Below, piece by piece: positions 54,768 to 63,491 of a stretch of 64,000 nucleotides of DNA. Position 1 is the first letter of the stretch; every line of letters begins with the position of its first letter. The position numbers and the translations under genes are program-made. The DNA comes from Pseudodesulfovibrio sediminis. GTDB lineage: Bacteria; Desulfobacterota; Desulfovibrionia; Desulfovibrionales; Desulfovibrionaceae. The stretch is taken from NCBI RefSeq assembly GCF_020886695.1, contig NZ_AP024485.1:1807001-1871000 (forward strand), read 5' to 3'. The notes below the pieces were generated by a model, which was not told the DNA's origin, made no database searches, and was given only the letters and a program-made list of their open reading frames with translations.

Positions 54768-56063
54768 TTAATACTCATCCGCGACAAGTCGATCCACAAT
54801 AATTGCAACCGCACTTCGTACCGACAGATGGTTGTAGTCATCCAAATACCTGACAGGTCTCAACACGCCGTCCGTTTTGGAGAGGACTTCTTCAGCCAAA
54901 CCGTGTCCAGTTCCAAAAATCAATAAAACCGGAGAGTTGGCCAGCCAGCTTTGCACGTCCCCGTAGGTCAATGCAGGCTCAGCATTCTTGCGACGATCCA
55001 GCCGTGCTGAAGTAGCCGCGAGGCGGGGACATTGCCCTGTTTGCGCCTCGATGTCAAGAACTGCAGCCTCAATATCGTCAAAAACCTTTACCTTTGAAAA
55101 CGCCTCCGCCCGGTCCGGATTCGCCAGACTGCCTGCCCCCTGTTTCCAGTGGGTCAGGATCGTGTCGGCCATGGCCTTCTGGTCTTCGATGGGGGTGGTG
55201 GCGTAGAATCCGCCAAGACCATAACTGCGAGCCACGCGCGCCATGTCGTGCAGGTCGAGGTTGGTCACGGACACGGCCACTTTCTCACCGAACTTGTTGA
55301 CCACCGGATAATGGCAGAGCGCGATATACAGGTTGCGGCCCAGCCGGGTGCGCGGCAGGGTGCGCAGAAAATCGATATCCTCCACCGTGAGGCTCGCCTC
55401 GGGCAGCATGTCCGGCCGATCATTCAGGGTAGCTGTCAGAGAGCACTCCCGCCGCCATGTGGCGATCTTGCCATGGTCGCCGCTCCTGAGCACCGCGGGC
55501 ACCTTCAGCCCCTCGTGAGCGTCCGGGCGGGTGTAATGCGGATACTCCAGCAGTCCGGCAGAGAACGACTCCTCTTCGCCAGAGTCCTCATGCCCCATGA
55601 AGCCGGGCAACAGCCGCGCCACGGACTCGACAAGACAGACCGCACCGGCCTCACCGCCGTTGAGCACGAAATCGCCCACAGAGACAAGCTCAATGGGGTA
55701 GAGATCGAGCAGGCGCTCGTCTATGCCTTCGTACCGGCCACAGATGAGGGTGATGTCTTCTTCGGCGCTCAGCGCACGCGCTCTGGCCTGCGTGAGTGGC
55801 TTGCCGCGTGGCGAGAGCATCATAATGCGCCCGGGGGAGTCGATGGAGTCAAGCGCCTTGATCATGGGGTCGAGTTTGAGCAGCATGCCGGGACCGCCGC
55901 CAAAGGGACGGTCGTCCACGGACTTGTGCACCCCGCCAGCGAACTGCCGGACGTCCACATGATCAAGAGAGACCAGCCCGGTTTCCACGGCCTTGCCCAT
56001 GAGTCCGCTCGAAAGGGGCGACTCGAAATACTGCGGAAAGATGGAGACAAGGTGAAAATTCAT
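54768..56063 (-). CDS. trmD: tRNA (guanine-N1)-methyltransferase TrmD fused to a second RNA methyltransferase domain
   Basis: 431 residues. The first 240 are TrmD (knotted SPOUT fold): DDRPFGGGPGMLL, LICGRYEGIDERL and VSVGDFVLNGGEA. The rest (about 246-431) is a second SAM-dependent methyltransferase-like domain of the PF09936 type (YIALCHYPVVNK, GGFYATTPIEDQ, LLIFGTGHGLAEEV). TrmD makes m1G37 in tRNA; the role of the second domain is not established. Such fusions occur in Desulfovibrio relatives. It follows the tautomerase gene by 42 bases. Confidence 0.93.
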   Translation of the reverse strand: MNFHLVSIFPQYFESPLSSGLMGKAVETGLVSLDHVDVRQFAGGVHKSVDDRPFGGGPGMLLKLDPMIKALDSIDSPGRIMMLSPRGKPLTQARARALSAEEDITLICGRYEGIDERLLDLYPIELVSVGDFVLNGGEAGAVCLVESVARLLPGFMGHEDSGEEESFSAGLLEYPHYTRPDAHEGLKVPAVLRSGDHGKIATWRRECSLTATLNDRPDMLPEASLTVEDIDFLRTLPRTRLGRNLYIALCHYPVVNKFGEKVAVSVTNLDLHDMARVARSYGLGGFYATTPIEDQKAMADTILTHWKQGAGSLANPDRAEAFSKVKVFDDIEAAVLDIEAQTGQCPRLAATSARLDRRKNAEPALTYGDVQSWLANSPVLLIFGTGHGLAEEVLSKTDGVLRPVRYLDDYNHLSVRSAVAIIVDRLVADEY

Positions 56064-56105
56064 AGTGTCCTATCTCACAATGCGCGTGTGCAGCCGCATT
56101 GATGG

Positions 56106-56333
56106 TTACTCGCGTCCCGATTCTTCCATGGCTGGTTTCTCATCCGGGAACTTATCCGAACAGAGCATGCCGCCAGCGCCCCAGTTACTCTTTTTGACAT
56201 CTTCAAGGATGACATAGATCGAATCCACATCACAGCCGGTAATGCGCGCTGTTTCCCTGGACAGGACCTCGACCAACTCCCGCTTCTGGTCCGTGGTTCG
56301 TCCTTCAAACATCTCTACTTTTATTACGGGCAT
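56106..56333 (-). CDS. 4-oxalocrotonate tautomerase family protein
   Basis: 75 residues. Pro1 follows the initiator Met (MPVIKVEMFEGRT), giving the catalytic N-terminal proline after Met removal; the RELVEVLSRETARI helix and VYVILEDV-like strand are family features. A C-terminal extension of about 13 residues is longer than the 62-residue prototype. Substrate unknown. Its place between rimM and trmD has no obvious functional sense and may simply be an insertion into the translation operon. Confidence 0.88.
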   Translation of the reverse strand: MPVIKVEMFEGRTTDQKRELVEVLSRETARITGCDVDSIYVILEDVKKSNWGAGGMLCSDKFPDEKPAMEESGRE

Positions 56334-56412
56334 TTTTTATCATCCCCTTGACAGCTTTGCTCCGAAGACTTCCACGTGCGCCGAACACGCGCCCCGGACG
56401 TTCAGAATCGGG

Positions 56413-57036
56413 TCACTCGGTCTTTGGCTCTCCGCCTTTATTCCGGCGGGGCTTTTTTTTGGACGTTCGCCGTTTCGCCTTCTTTTTCTTGGGCGGCTCG
56501 GGATTCAGGTAGAGATCAAGCAACCCCTCGGGGGGTTCGATGACAATGATCTCATTGTCCAGATCGATATCGACCACGAACTCGGGCACGGCAGGCAGAA
56601 GGATTTCGGTCTTGGCCGCGTTCTCGATAACCCAGATATCCTGTTCGCCGGTCTCATAGAATCCCTTGAGCACACCGACTTCGGTGTCATCCGCCAGGAC
56701 CACGCGGCATCCGATCATCTGATAGAAGTAATGCTCGCCCTCTTCGAGTTCGGGCAGATCTTCCTCGCGCACCAGCACAGACCGGCCACGCAGCAGCTCT
56801 GCCTGGTCACGATCGGTCACACCCTTGACGGTAAGCAGGATAAGTCCCTTGTGCTCACGCCAGGAGGTGACAGTAATGGGTTTGGGGGATTTTTTGTCTT
56901 CCTGAAGATACAGGGCAGGAGCATCGCCGAAAATGGACGGGGAGTCTGCATAACTCTTTATGCAGAACTCCCCTCGAATTCCGTGCGGTTTTACCACCCC
57001 GCCCAGGGAGATATACCCAGTGACGGACTGTTTCAT
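56413..57036 (-). CDS. rimM: 16S rRNA processing protein RimM
   Basis: 207 residues from the ATG at 57036. GYISLGGVVKPHGIRGEF and the PRC-barrel part (YQMIGCRVVLADDTEVGVL, LLPAVPEFVVDIDLD) are typical. Acts in 30S maturation with ribosomal protein S19. A C-terminal Lys/Arg-rich tail of about 25 residues (PPKKKKAKRRTSKKKPRRN) is unusual. Confidence 0.93.
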   Translation of the reverse strand: MKQSVTGYISLGGVVKPHGIRGEFCIKSYADSPSIFGDAPALYLQEDKKSPKPITVTSWREHKGLILLTVKGVTDRDQAELLRGRSVLVREEDLPELEEGEHYFYQMIGCRVVLADDTEVGVLKGFYETGEQDIWVIENAAKTEILLPAVPEFVVDIDLDNEIIVIEPPEGLLDLYLNPEPPKKKKAKRRTSKKKPRRNKGGEPKTE

Positions 57037-57055
57037 AAGGCTCGACCTGTTGGAG

Positions 57056-57289
57056 CTACTCGAGAATCTCCAAAACGGAGCGCTTGTGAGCCTTGGTGGA
57101 GGCAGCTCCCAACAAGGTGCGCATGGCGCGGGCCGTGCGGCCCTGCTTTCCAATCACCTTGCCAAGATCTTCCTTGGCCACTTTCAGCTCAATCACCGAG
57201 GTCTGTTCTCCCTCGACTTCAGAAACGTGCACTTCGTCCGGGTTGTCCACCAGGGACTTGGCAATGTACTCAATCATCTCTTTCAGCAT
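57056..57289 (-). CDS. khpA: KH-domain RNA-binding protein KhpA
   Basis: 77 residues, one KH domain with the [14 protein letters not shown] loop. Binds RNA, usually with KhpB. Lies between rpsP and rimM, as in many bacteria. Stop is 19 bases before the rimM start. Confidence 0.92.
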   Translation of the reverse strand: MLKEMIEYIAKSLVDNPDEVHVSEVEGEQTSVIELKVAKEDLGKVIGKQGRTARAMRTLLGAASTKAHKRSVLEILE

Positions 57290-57402
57290 GACGTCACCTC
57301 CGTGCGAGCGCGTCGTCGCGCGCTGTGTACTATAACTGCCAATCGGAGACCGGACAGAGCAGGAGTGTCCTTGCGGTCACCCTGCACAAAGAAGCGCTGA
57401 CG

Positions 57403-57642
57403 CTACTTGCCGGCCTTTTTCAGCAGGGAACGGACAGTGTTGCTGGGCTCGGCGCCCTTTGCCAACCACTGTTCGATCTTTTCCATGTCAAGTTTGATGT
57501 CGTTAGGCTCGACCATCGGGTTGTAGTGACCCAGGAACTCAACAGGACGTCCATCACGACGGGTAGCGGAATCAAGAGCTACCACGCGGTAGAAGGGACG
57601 CTTTTTGGAACCCATACGGGTCAGTCTGATTTTCATAGCCAT
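57403..57642 (-). CDS. rpsP: 30S ribosomal protein S16
   Basis: 79 residues. [17 protein letters not shown] and LGHYNPM are S16 signatures. Starts 88 bases after ffh. Confidence 0.96.
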   Translation of the reverse strand: MAMKIRLTRMGSKKRPFYRVVALDSATRRDGRPVEFLGHYNPMVEPNDIKLDMEKIEQWLAKGAEPSNTVRSLLKKAGK

Positions 57643-57730
57643 AATACTTATTCTCCCAATAGTTAATTAATACGTTTTTGCCCAGTCAATGGCAAGTTAA
57701 TATGATTCAAAGGTCAATGACCTTGATTGC

Positions 57731-59269
57731 CTACTTCTTTTTCTTCTTTTTCTTATTCTTCTTGTTCAATTTTTTCTTTTTGCGCGCCTTCAGGGTCTTT
57801 TTGGACAAGGCTCTTTTGCCGGAGTCATCCTCACCCATGCCGGGCATTCCAGGCATACCGGGCATTCCGGGCATGCCAGGCATACCGCCCAGAGCATCCA
57901 TGTCAGGCATACCGCCCTTGCCGGCGAGGCCGGAGAGCTTGCCGAGCAATCCCTTCTTCTTGCCTTTGCCACCGCCGCCCATCATGGACTGCATGACCGT
58001 GCTCATCTGCTTGAAGTTCTTGATGAGTACGTTGACATCGGCGACCTTGACGCCCGAACCCTTGGCAATGCGCTCCTTGCGGCTGGCATTGATGAGCTTG
58101 GGCTGACGGCGCTCCTGCATGGTCATGGAGGAAATGATCGCTTCGGTGCGCTTCATTTCATCTTCGGGCATGGCGTTGTCGCCCATCTGCTTCATGATGT
58201 TGCCCATACCGGGAATCATCTTGAGCAGCCCTTCCATGGAGCCAAGCTTCTTGAGCTTTTTCATGTGACCAAGGAAGTCCTCGAAATCGAACTCCGCCTT
58301 GGCCATCTTTTCGGCCATGGCCTTGGCCTCATCCTCATTGATTTCGGACTGCGCCTTTTCAATGAGGGTCATCATGTCGCCCATACCAAGGATGCGCGAC
58401 GCGATGCGGTCAGGGTGGAAAAGTTCCAGTTCGGAGAGCTTTTCCCCTACACCCACGAATTTAACGGACTGACCTGTCACCGTCTTGATGGACAGGGCGG
58501 CACCGCCACGGGCGTCACCATCCATCTTGGTCAAAACAACACCGGTGATGCCGAGCTTCTCATTGAAGGTCTCGGCAACGGTCACGGCGTCCTGACCTGT
58601 CATGGCATCTGCCACGAACAAAATTTCCTGCGGGGCACACTCGTTCTTGATGTTCTCAAGCTCATCCATCAAGACTTCGTCGATAGCCAGTCGACCCGCT
58701 GTATCAAAGAGAACAAGATCACAGCCCAATTCTTCGGCCTTGACCAGCGCATCCTTGCAGATATCCACCGGATTCATATCCGTGGTGGACGGATACACAG
58801 GGCAGTCAAGCTGCTTGGCCAGCGTGTTCAACTGGTCAATAGCGGCCGGGCGATACACGTCGGCCGGAACCAGATACGGCTTCCTGGCGTGCTGCTTGCG
58901 CATGAAGAGCGCGATCTTGCCCGAGCTGGTGGTCTTACCCGATCCCTGAAGACCGACCATCATCAGTTTCAGCGGCTTGGCCTTGAGGTCCAGCCCCTGC
59001 TGTTCACCACCCAGAAGCTCGATCAGCTCCTCGTTGACGATCTTGATGAAATGCTGTCCGGGCTCGAGACCCTTGAGCACCTCGTCGCCCATGGCGCGTT
59101 CCTTGACCTGGTCAACAAACTGCTTGACCACCTTGAAGTTGACGTCAGCTTCGAGAAGCGCAAGGCGCACCTCTCTCAGACCCTCCTTGATGTTGTTTTC
59201 ATCAAGGGTCTTTTTGCCACCCAACTTGGAAAAGGTGGAGCTCAGTCTCTCTTGCAGGCTCTCGAACAA
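57731..59269 (-). CDS. ffh: Signal recognition particle protein Ffh
   Basis: 512 residues. N domain, then the GTPase G domain with GLQGSGKTT (106-114), DTAGRL and TKMDGDARGG, then the Met-rich M domain that binds 4.5S RNA and signal sequences. The C-terminus carries six PGM repeats (about 463-482) followed by a Lys-rich tail (KKKKLNKKNKKKKKKK). Directs membrane proteins to FtsY. First gene of the translation operon; a possible promoter lies at 59351-59379. The 4.5S RNA gene was not found. Confidence 0.95.
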   Translation of the reverse strand: MFESLQERLSSTFSKLGGKKTLDENNIKEGLREVRLALLEADVNFKVVKQFVDQVKERAMGDEVLKGLEPGQHFIKIVNEELIELLGGEQQGLDLKAKPLKLMMVGLQGSGKTTSSGKIALFMRKQHARKPYLVPADVYRPAAIDQLNTLAKQLDCPVYPSTTDMNPVDICKDALVKAEELGCDLVLFDTAGRLAIDEVLMDELENIKNECAPQEILFVADAMTGQDAVTVAETFNEKLGITGVVLTKMDGDARGGAALSIKTVTGQSVKFVGVGEKLSELELFHPDRIASRILGMGDMMTLIEKAQSEINEDEAKAMAEKMAKAEFDFEDFLGHMKKLKKLGSMEGLLKMIPGMGNIMKQMGDNAMPEDEMKRTEAIISSMTMQERRQPKLINASRKERIAKGSGVKVADVNVLIKNFKQMSTVMQSMMGGGGKGKKKGLLGKLSGLAGKGGMPDMDALGGMPGMPGMPGMPGMPGMGEDDSGKRALSKKTLKARKKKKLNKKNKKKKKKK

Positions 59270-59664
59270 CTGCCTATCTCCCGGGATTATCTCGTTTTAT
59301 TAATTTTACCCACGCGCAAAACTCCCGTCCAGCGCGGGCAAAGAGGGGGTTTGGTAAGCCAGATAAGAAAGATAGTCAAGGCCGACGAGGCCCGGCATCA
59401 CCGCAGGGAGCCCTGTTTTCGCGGTACGCAAGCGGCCTGATCAAGCAACTCCGGTCCATCATTTGCGACCGAATTGACCGCCACGCGCACCGCCTCCCGA
59501 AACATGGGTTTGTGGAACACGGTTTCACTCAGTGTACCAGGGCGCTACGCGTCCGGCATGGAACATGCCAAAGACCTCTTCCAAGCATTTTTTGGGGATA
59601 CCTTGGCAAACCGTCCGCACATGGCTCATCCATATACTCAATGAAATGAGAAGGCCAGCACACC
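59270..59664. other. Divergent intergenic region
   Basis: About 395 bases between ffh (minus) and the channel gene (plus). Minus-strand TTGACT-N17-TACCAA at 59379-59351 is a possible ffh promoter. Short frames are present, none convincing. Confidence 0.5.
59351..59379 (-). promoter_or_regulatory. Possible ffh promoter
   Basis: TTGACT (59379-59374), 17-bp spacer, TACCAA (59356-59351) on the minus strand, about 80 bases before the ffh start. The -10 match is modest. Confidence 0.35.
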
Positions 59665-60516
59665 ATGAACGAGCGACTGAAACTCAGGGGCTTTTCGTTG
59701 CAACCAGCCGTCTTTTGTGCGAATAATCTCTACCATATGCGAAACACCTCGGATTCTGGATTTTCCCATGTGGCCTTCACCCACTTCGTGCCCTCGTTTT
59801 TCACGGGCATCATACTGCTGTACCTGTGGAACAGTATTCTGAACATGAGCATCATCGTCGAACTGTCCAAGGGCGTACTGAGCATGGACGATTTCGTGGT
59901 GTCGAGCTGCAACGGCGTACTCACGGCCTGTGTGGTGGTGCTTTTTCACATCATGCGCAACCGCAGCAGGGCGCGCAAAGACGCCCGGTCGCACACTCCC
60001 GCGCAAACACGCATGCTGGTCAACGCGGCCATTGTCGGGTTCGCGGGCGGCGCACTGGATGTCCTTCTCATGCTGCACGTGCTGGGAATCATGGGCATGA
60101 CACTCATCGTGGTTGTCATTCTCGGCGGACATATCCGCGTCTTCATCAACAAGATCCCACGCATGCTCACCCCCGGCAACACGGCCTCCTGGAGCGATGT
60201 CTCGGAGATGGCACGCATTTACATGACCATGCTGGCCGGGTTCACCCTGGTCAACGCCACACTGGACGGCGCACACATGCTGATCGGCTCCACGCCCCCC
60301 TTTGGCTTCGCGGTCAACAACAGCGACATTTTCCTCAATTCCCTCTACTTCACGGTCGTCACCATGACCACGCTGGGCTTCGGCGATATCGTACCCAATA
60401 CATGGGACGGCAAACTCCTGCTCATCTTTCAGTGTCTGGTCGGATACGTCATGTTCGCGCTCATGGTAGGCATCATCACCCGGGGCGTAATCCCGGGCAA
60501 GAACAGCAAAGGATAG
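59665..60516 (+). CDS. Potassium channel, TM-pore type
   Basis: 283 residues with about six hydrophobic segments. The selectivity filter TTLGFGD lies in VVTMTTLGFGDIVP near residue 235, after a pore helix. The N-terminal hydrophobic segments are unlike simple two-helix channels. No ligand-binding domain is visible; the RCK-type domain needed for gating may be in the next gene. AAGG lies 10 bases before the ATG; a Met at residue 25 is a possible later start. Confidence 0.85.
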   Translation: MNERLKLRGFSLQPAVFCANNLYHMRNTSDSGFSHVAFTHFVPSFFTGIILLYLWNSILNMSIIVELSKGVLSMDDFVVSSCNGVLTACVVVLFHIMRNRSRARKDARSHTPAQTRMLVNAAIVGFAGGALDVLLMLHVLGIMGMTLIVVVILGGHIRVFINKIPRMLTPGNTASWSDVSEMARIYMTMLAGFTLVNATLDGAHMLIGSTPPFGFAVNNSDIFLNSLYFTVVTMTTLGFGDIVPNTWDGKLLLIFQCLVGYVMFALMVGIITRGVIPGKNSKG

Positions 60517-60519
60517 CCC

Positions 60520-62139
60520 ATGTTCATTGACCCCCTTGCCATATTCCTGATCTTCTGTTGCGGGTATCTGATCAGCCGCGTGGGCCTGCCGCCGATGATC
60601 GGCTATCTGGTGGCCGGATTCGCCCTGTCCACCCAGGGTTATGTCTCTGGGCCGGCCATACGCGAAATCGCCGACATCGGCGTGACCATCCTGCTTTTCA
60701 CCATCGGTCTCAAGCTGCGCGTCCGCAGTCTGTTCAAGCCCGAAGTCTGGGCCGGGGCAAGCCTGCACATGCTCACGACCGTTCTCCTGTTCACCGGAGG
60801 ACTCATGGGACTGGCCGGAGCAGGGCTCTCCATCTTTGCCCATCTCGATCTGACCACAGCCGCACTCATCGCCTTTGCCCTGAGCTTCTCGTCCACGGTC
60901 TTTGCCGTCAAAATCCTCGATGAATCAGGGCGCGCGGCCTCCCTCAGCGGTCGGACCGCCATCGGCGTCCTCATCGTACAGGACATCTTTGCGGTGTTGT
61001 TTCTCGCCTTTTCCACGGGCAAGGTTCCCACCCTGTGGGCCGTCGCCGTACTGGCGGCCCTGCCTGTCGCCCGGTGGCTGTTCATGCGCATACTCAATCG
61101 CATCGGGCACGGTGAATTGCAGGTGCTGTTCGGCTTTTTCCTCGCCTTTGTCGCCGGGGCATGGGCCTTCGACATCGTGGGCATGAAGGCCGATCTGGGC
61201 GCGCTCATCATGGGCATGCTGCTGGCGCCCCACGCCCGGGCCAACGATCTTGCCAAGTCGCTCTATTCCATTAAAGACTTTTTGCTGGTGGGCTTCTTCC
61301 TCGAAATAGGGCTGGCCGGACTGCCGAGCATGGAGACTCTGGGCGTGGCGCTCCTCCTTGTCCTTGCAATTCCGGTGAAAACCTTTCTGTTCTTCCTTGT
61401 TTTCACCCGGTTCAGGCTCAAGGCCCGCACCAGCTTCACCACCGCCCATCTGCTGGGCAACTACAGTGAGTTCGGACTGATCGTGGGCGGTCTGGCCGTG
61501 ACCAACGGCTGGCTCAGTCAGCAATGGCTGCTGGCCATTGCCATCGCCCTCTCCGTCTCCTTTGTCATCGCCTCGCCACTGAACAAGAGCATAGACACGA
61601 TCATCCTCTGGGCAAAAAACGCTCTCAAAAGGTTCGAAACCAGAGAACGCCATCCTGACGAAGAACCCTATGAGGCCGGGGAATGGCAGATTATCGTGAT
61701 CGGAATGGGCAGGGTCGGCACAGGGGCCTATGACTATTTCAACGAACGCTTCGGCGCTGTCACGCTGGGGTTGGACTTTGACGCAGAGATGGTGGATCGC
61801 CATCTGGAAAACGGCCGACAGGTCCTGCTGTGCGATGTCACGGACCCGGACTTCTGGCACAAGCTGCCAACCAAGGGGCACATGGTCAAACTGGTCGTAC
61901 TGACCATGCCGAATCTTGAATCACAGCTCTTTGTGGTGGAGCAGATCAAGAAGCGAGGCTACCCCGGCGATATCGCTGCCATGGCAAAGTACGACGATGA
62001 AGTCGAAATCCTTAAGGAAGCCGGGGTGGACACGTCCTTCAATGTCTTTGCCGAAGCCGGCATCGGTCTCGGGTCCCACATCTGTCGAGAGCGGGAAGGG
62101 CTGGATATCCTGTCCCTCAAGGCTGAAGAAGAAAGCTGA
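60520..62139 (+). CDS. Cation:proton antiporter with NAD-binding regulatory domain (KefB/C-like)
   Basis: 539 residues. Membrane part of about eleven to thirteen segments with the CPA2-type motif (DIGVTILLFTIGLKL and ALSFSSTVFAVKIL), followed by a cytosolic TrkA-N Rossmann domain with IIVIGMGRVG near residue 388 and DFDAEMVD. Exchanges potassium or sodium for protons, with NAD(H) or glutathione-type control through the Rossmann part. It begins three bases after the channel gene, so potassium entry and efflux are jointly expressed. Confidence 0.9.
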   Translation: MFIDPLAIFLIFCCGYLISRVGLPPMIGYLVAGFALSTQGYVSGPAIREIADIGVTILLFTIGLKLRVRSLFKPEVWAGASLHMLTTVLLFTGGLMGLAGAGLSIFAHLDLTTAALIAFALSFSSTVFAVKILDESGRAASLSGRTAIGVLIVQDIFAVLFLAFSTGKVPTLWAVAVLAALPVARWLFMRILNRIGHGELQVLFGFFLAFVAGAWAFDIVGMKADLGALIMGMLLAPHARANDLAKSLYSIKDFLLVGFFLEIGLAGLPSMETLGVALLLVLAIPVKTFLFFLVFTRFRLKARTSFTTAHLLGNYSEFGLIVGGLAVTNGWLSQQWLLAIAIALSVSFVIASPLNKSIDTIILWAKNALKRFETRERHPDEEPYEAGEWQIIVIGMGRVGTGAYDYFNERFGAVTLGLDFDAEMVDRHLENGRQVLLCDVTDPDFWHKLPTKGHMVKLVVLTMPNLESQLFVVEQIKKRGYPGDIAAMAKYDDEVEILKEAGVDTSFNVFAEAGIGLGSHICREREGLDILSLKAEEES

Positions 62140-62200
62140 ACAGCGTCACCCGTCCCCTGTTCGAAGCACAGCCAAAGCCCAGCGGGGCTATGGTCGAGGA

Positions 62201-63184
62201 CTATATCTTTTCAAGCATTGTCGAATAGATATTCCTGATCATGTCCTTGGGCATAGTGCTGTCCCAGTGCCCGGTCATCCTGGCCAACCCCCAGACGAGC
62301 AACAATGTTGCGACACAGCCTATGCCTATGGTCAGCCACGGGATGCGTTTCCTGCCATTGAGGGAAAAACCGAGACAGTCGTCAATCGGACACACGCCCA
62401 CACATTCGCCGCACCCGATACACTCAGGGGAACGCACAACCTTTTTGGTCTGTACCGTAATGCCCGCAGGACATGCCTTTGCGCATTTGCCACAGTCGAT
62501 ACAGGTGGTCGTATTCCGTCTGATACAGGATGGCCCGGCCCAGGAAAACAGGCCGAGCAACGCGCCGTAAGGGCAGAGGTAGCGGCACCAGAAATTGCGG
62601 ATCACCACATTCAGGACAACGAGTACGCCGATGGCCAGCAGGGACAGCAGGGTCGGTTTCATGAAAAAATGCAGCATCTTCGCATCGGACACGAGATTGA
62701 ACGGACTGGAGATGAATGACTCCAACGAGCGTGTATCCATTGAAAATATGGCAAACAGGAACCCGCCGAGCAACAGATACTTGAGCCCTGTCAGCGGCAG
62801 GTCGATCAGTTTTGGCGGGATGACGCCCAGTCCCATTCTGCGCCCCAGCCGTTCAAGCAGCCCGGACAGGAACCCCACCGGACAGATGTAGCCGCAGAAC
62901 CCCTTGCGAAACAGAAAGGCCATGAGCAGCACGGCAATAAAAATGGCCAACCCCGCCGGGTGCACGGAATCCCATTGTCCGGTTGTGAGCAGGCGACGCA
63001 GCCCCAACAGTGCGCTGATGGGGAGAAACCCTTCCACAGCCCCGGGCTTGGGGGTAAACACCTCGGTGGTGCCGACCGCCCAGGCGAGAAAGGCCACAAA
63101 ACGCAGCCCAACATAGATACAGAAAAGGGTGAAAACAGCCTGAACGGCAAGACGAAAACGAGTGGGCGTGATGGAAGTATTCAT
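62201..63184 (-). CDS. NapH-type membrane ferredoxin (4Fe-4S polyferredoxin)
   Basis: 327 residues from the ATG at 63184 (AGGAAAACC upstream). Four or five membrane segments; two membrane-side cysteine motifs CGYICPVG and WCRYLCPYGA, and two C-terminal ferredoxin clusters CIDCGKCAKACP and CIGCGECVGVCP. Passes electrons between the quinone pool and periplasmic or cytosolic partners. The enzyme partner is not in the window. Confidence 0.88.
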   Translation of the reverse strand: MNTSITPTRFRLAVQAVFTLFCIYVGLRFVAFLAWAVGTTEVFTPKPGAVEGFLPISALLGLRRLLTTGQWDSVHPAGLAIFIAVLLMAFLFRKGFCGYICPVGFLSGLLERLGRRMGLGVIPPKLIDLPLTGLKYLLLGGFLFAIFSMDTRSLESFISSPFNLVSDAKMLHFFMKPTLLSLLAIGVLVVLNVVIRNFWCRYLCPYGALLGLFSWAGPSCIRRNTTTCIDCGKCAKACPAGITVQTKKVVRSPECIGCGECVGVCPIDDCLGFSLNGRKRIPWLTIGIGCVATLLLVWGLARMTGHWDSTMPKDMIRNIYSTMLEKI

Positions 63185-63491
63185 GGTTTTCCTAGCAGGG
63201 TTTGCACCTGCCCTACGCCATGATTGAAGGAGTGGCAACCGATTGCACAGCTTGCACTTCGACGGGAATCACCGATAGCAGGCAACTGTCCTGTGTGTGC
63301 CTGCCGCCGGCAGGAGCGCCATGCAAGAAACAATGTTTGAGGCTGCCATTATTGCATTTTTCCCTATGTATTATACCCGCATTCCGGGCATCTTATCCTG
63401 AACTGCTCCAAACGACACTGCCTGCGGAACATTTTTTCTTGACAATATGAACCTGAGTTCATATTTGTATTTTAAGTAACAGGAGGAAACG
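63185..63491. other. Divergent intergenic region with palindromic operator
   Basis: About 307 bases. The main signal is the promoter and palindrome at 63439-63470. A plus-strand frame at 63202-63450 has no ribosome-binding site and was not accepted. Confidence 0.6.
63439..63470 (+). promoter_or_regulatory. Promoter overlapped by a perfect palindrome (repressor operator)
   Basis: TTGACA at 63439-63444, then AATATGAAC-CTGA-GTTCATATT (63444-63465), a perfect 9-bp inverted repeat filling the spacer between -35 and a possible -10 (TATTTG or TTGTAT). A repressor bound here would block the polymerase. TetR-type repressors often use such sites; the regulator is not in the window. Confidence 0.6.

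Noticed and set aside
54052-54771. 239-residue plus-strand frame through the tandem repeats and rplS
   Set aside because: Peptide repeats follow only from the DNA repeats; the frame continues antisense through rplS and has no ribosome-binding site.
56427-56460. Strong plus-strand terminator-like hairpin with eight T near the end of rimM
   Set aside because: It lies in the rimM coding region, where the run of A on the coding strand encodes the lysine-rich tail. No plus-strand gene ends here.
63202-63450. 82-residue plus-strand frame in the divergent region
   Set aside because: No ribosome-binding site, unusual cysteine-rich composition, and it runs into the promoter with the palindrome.
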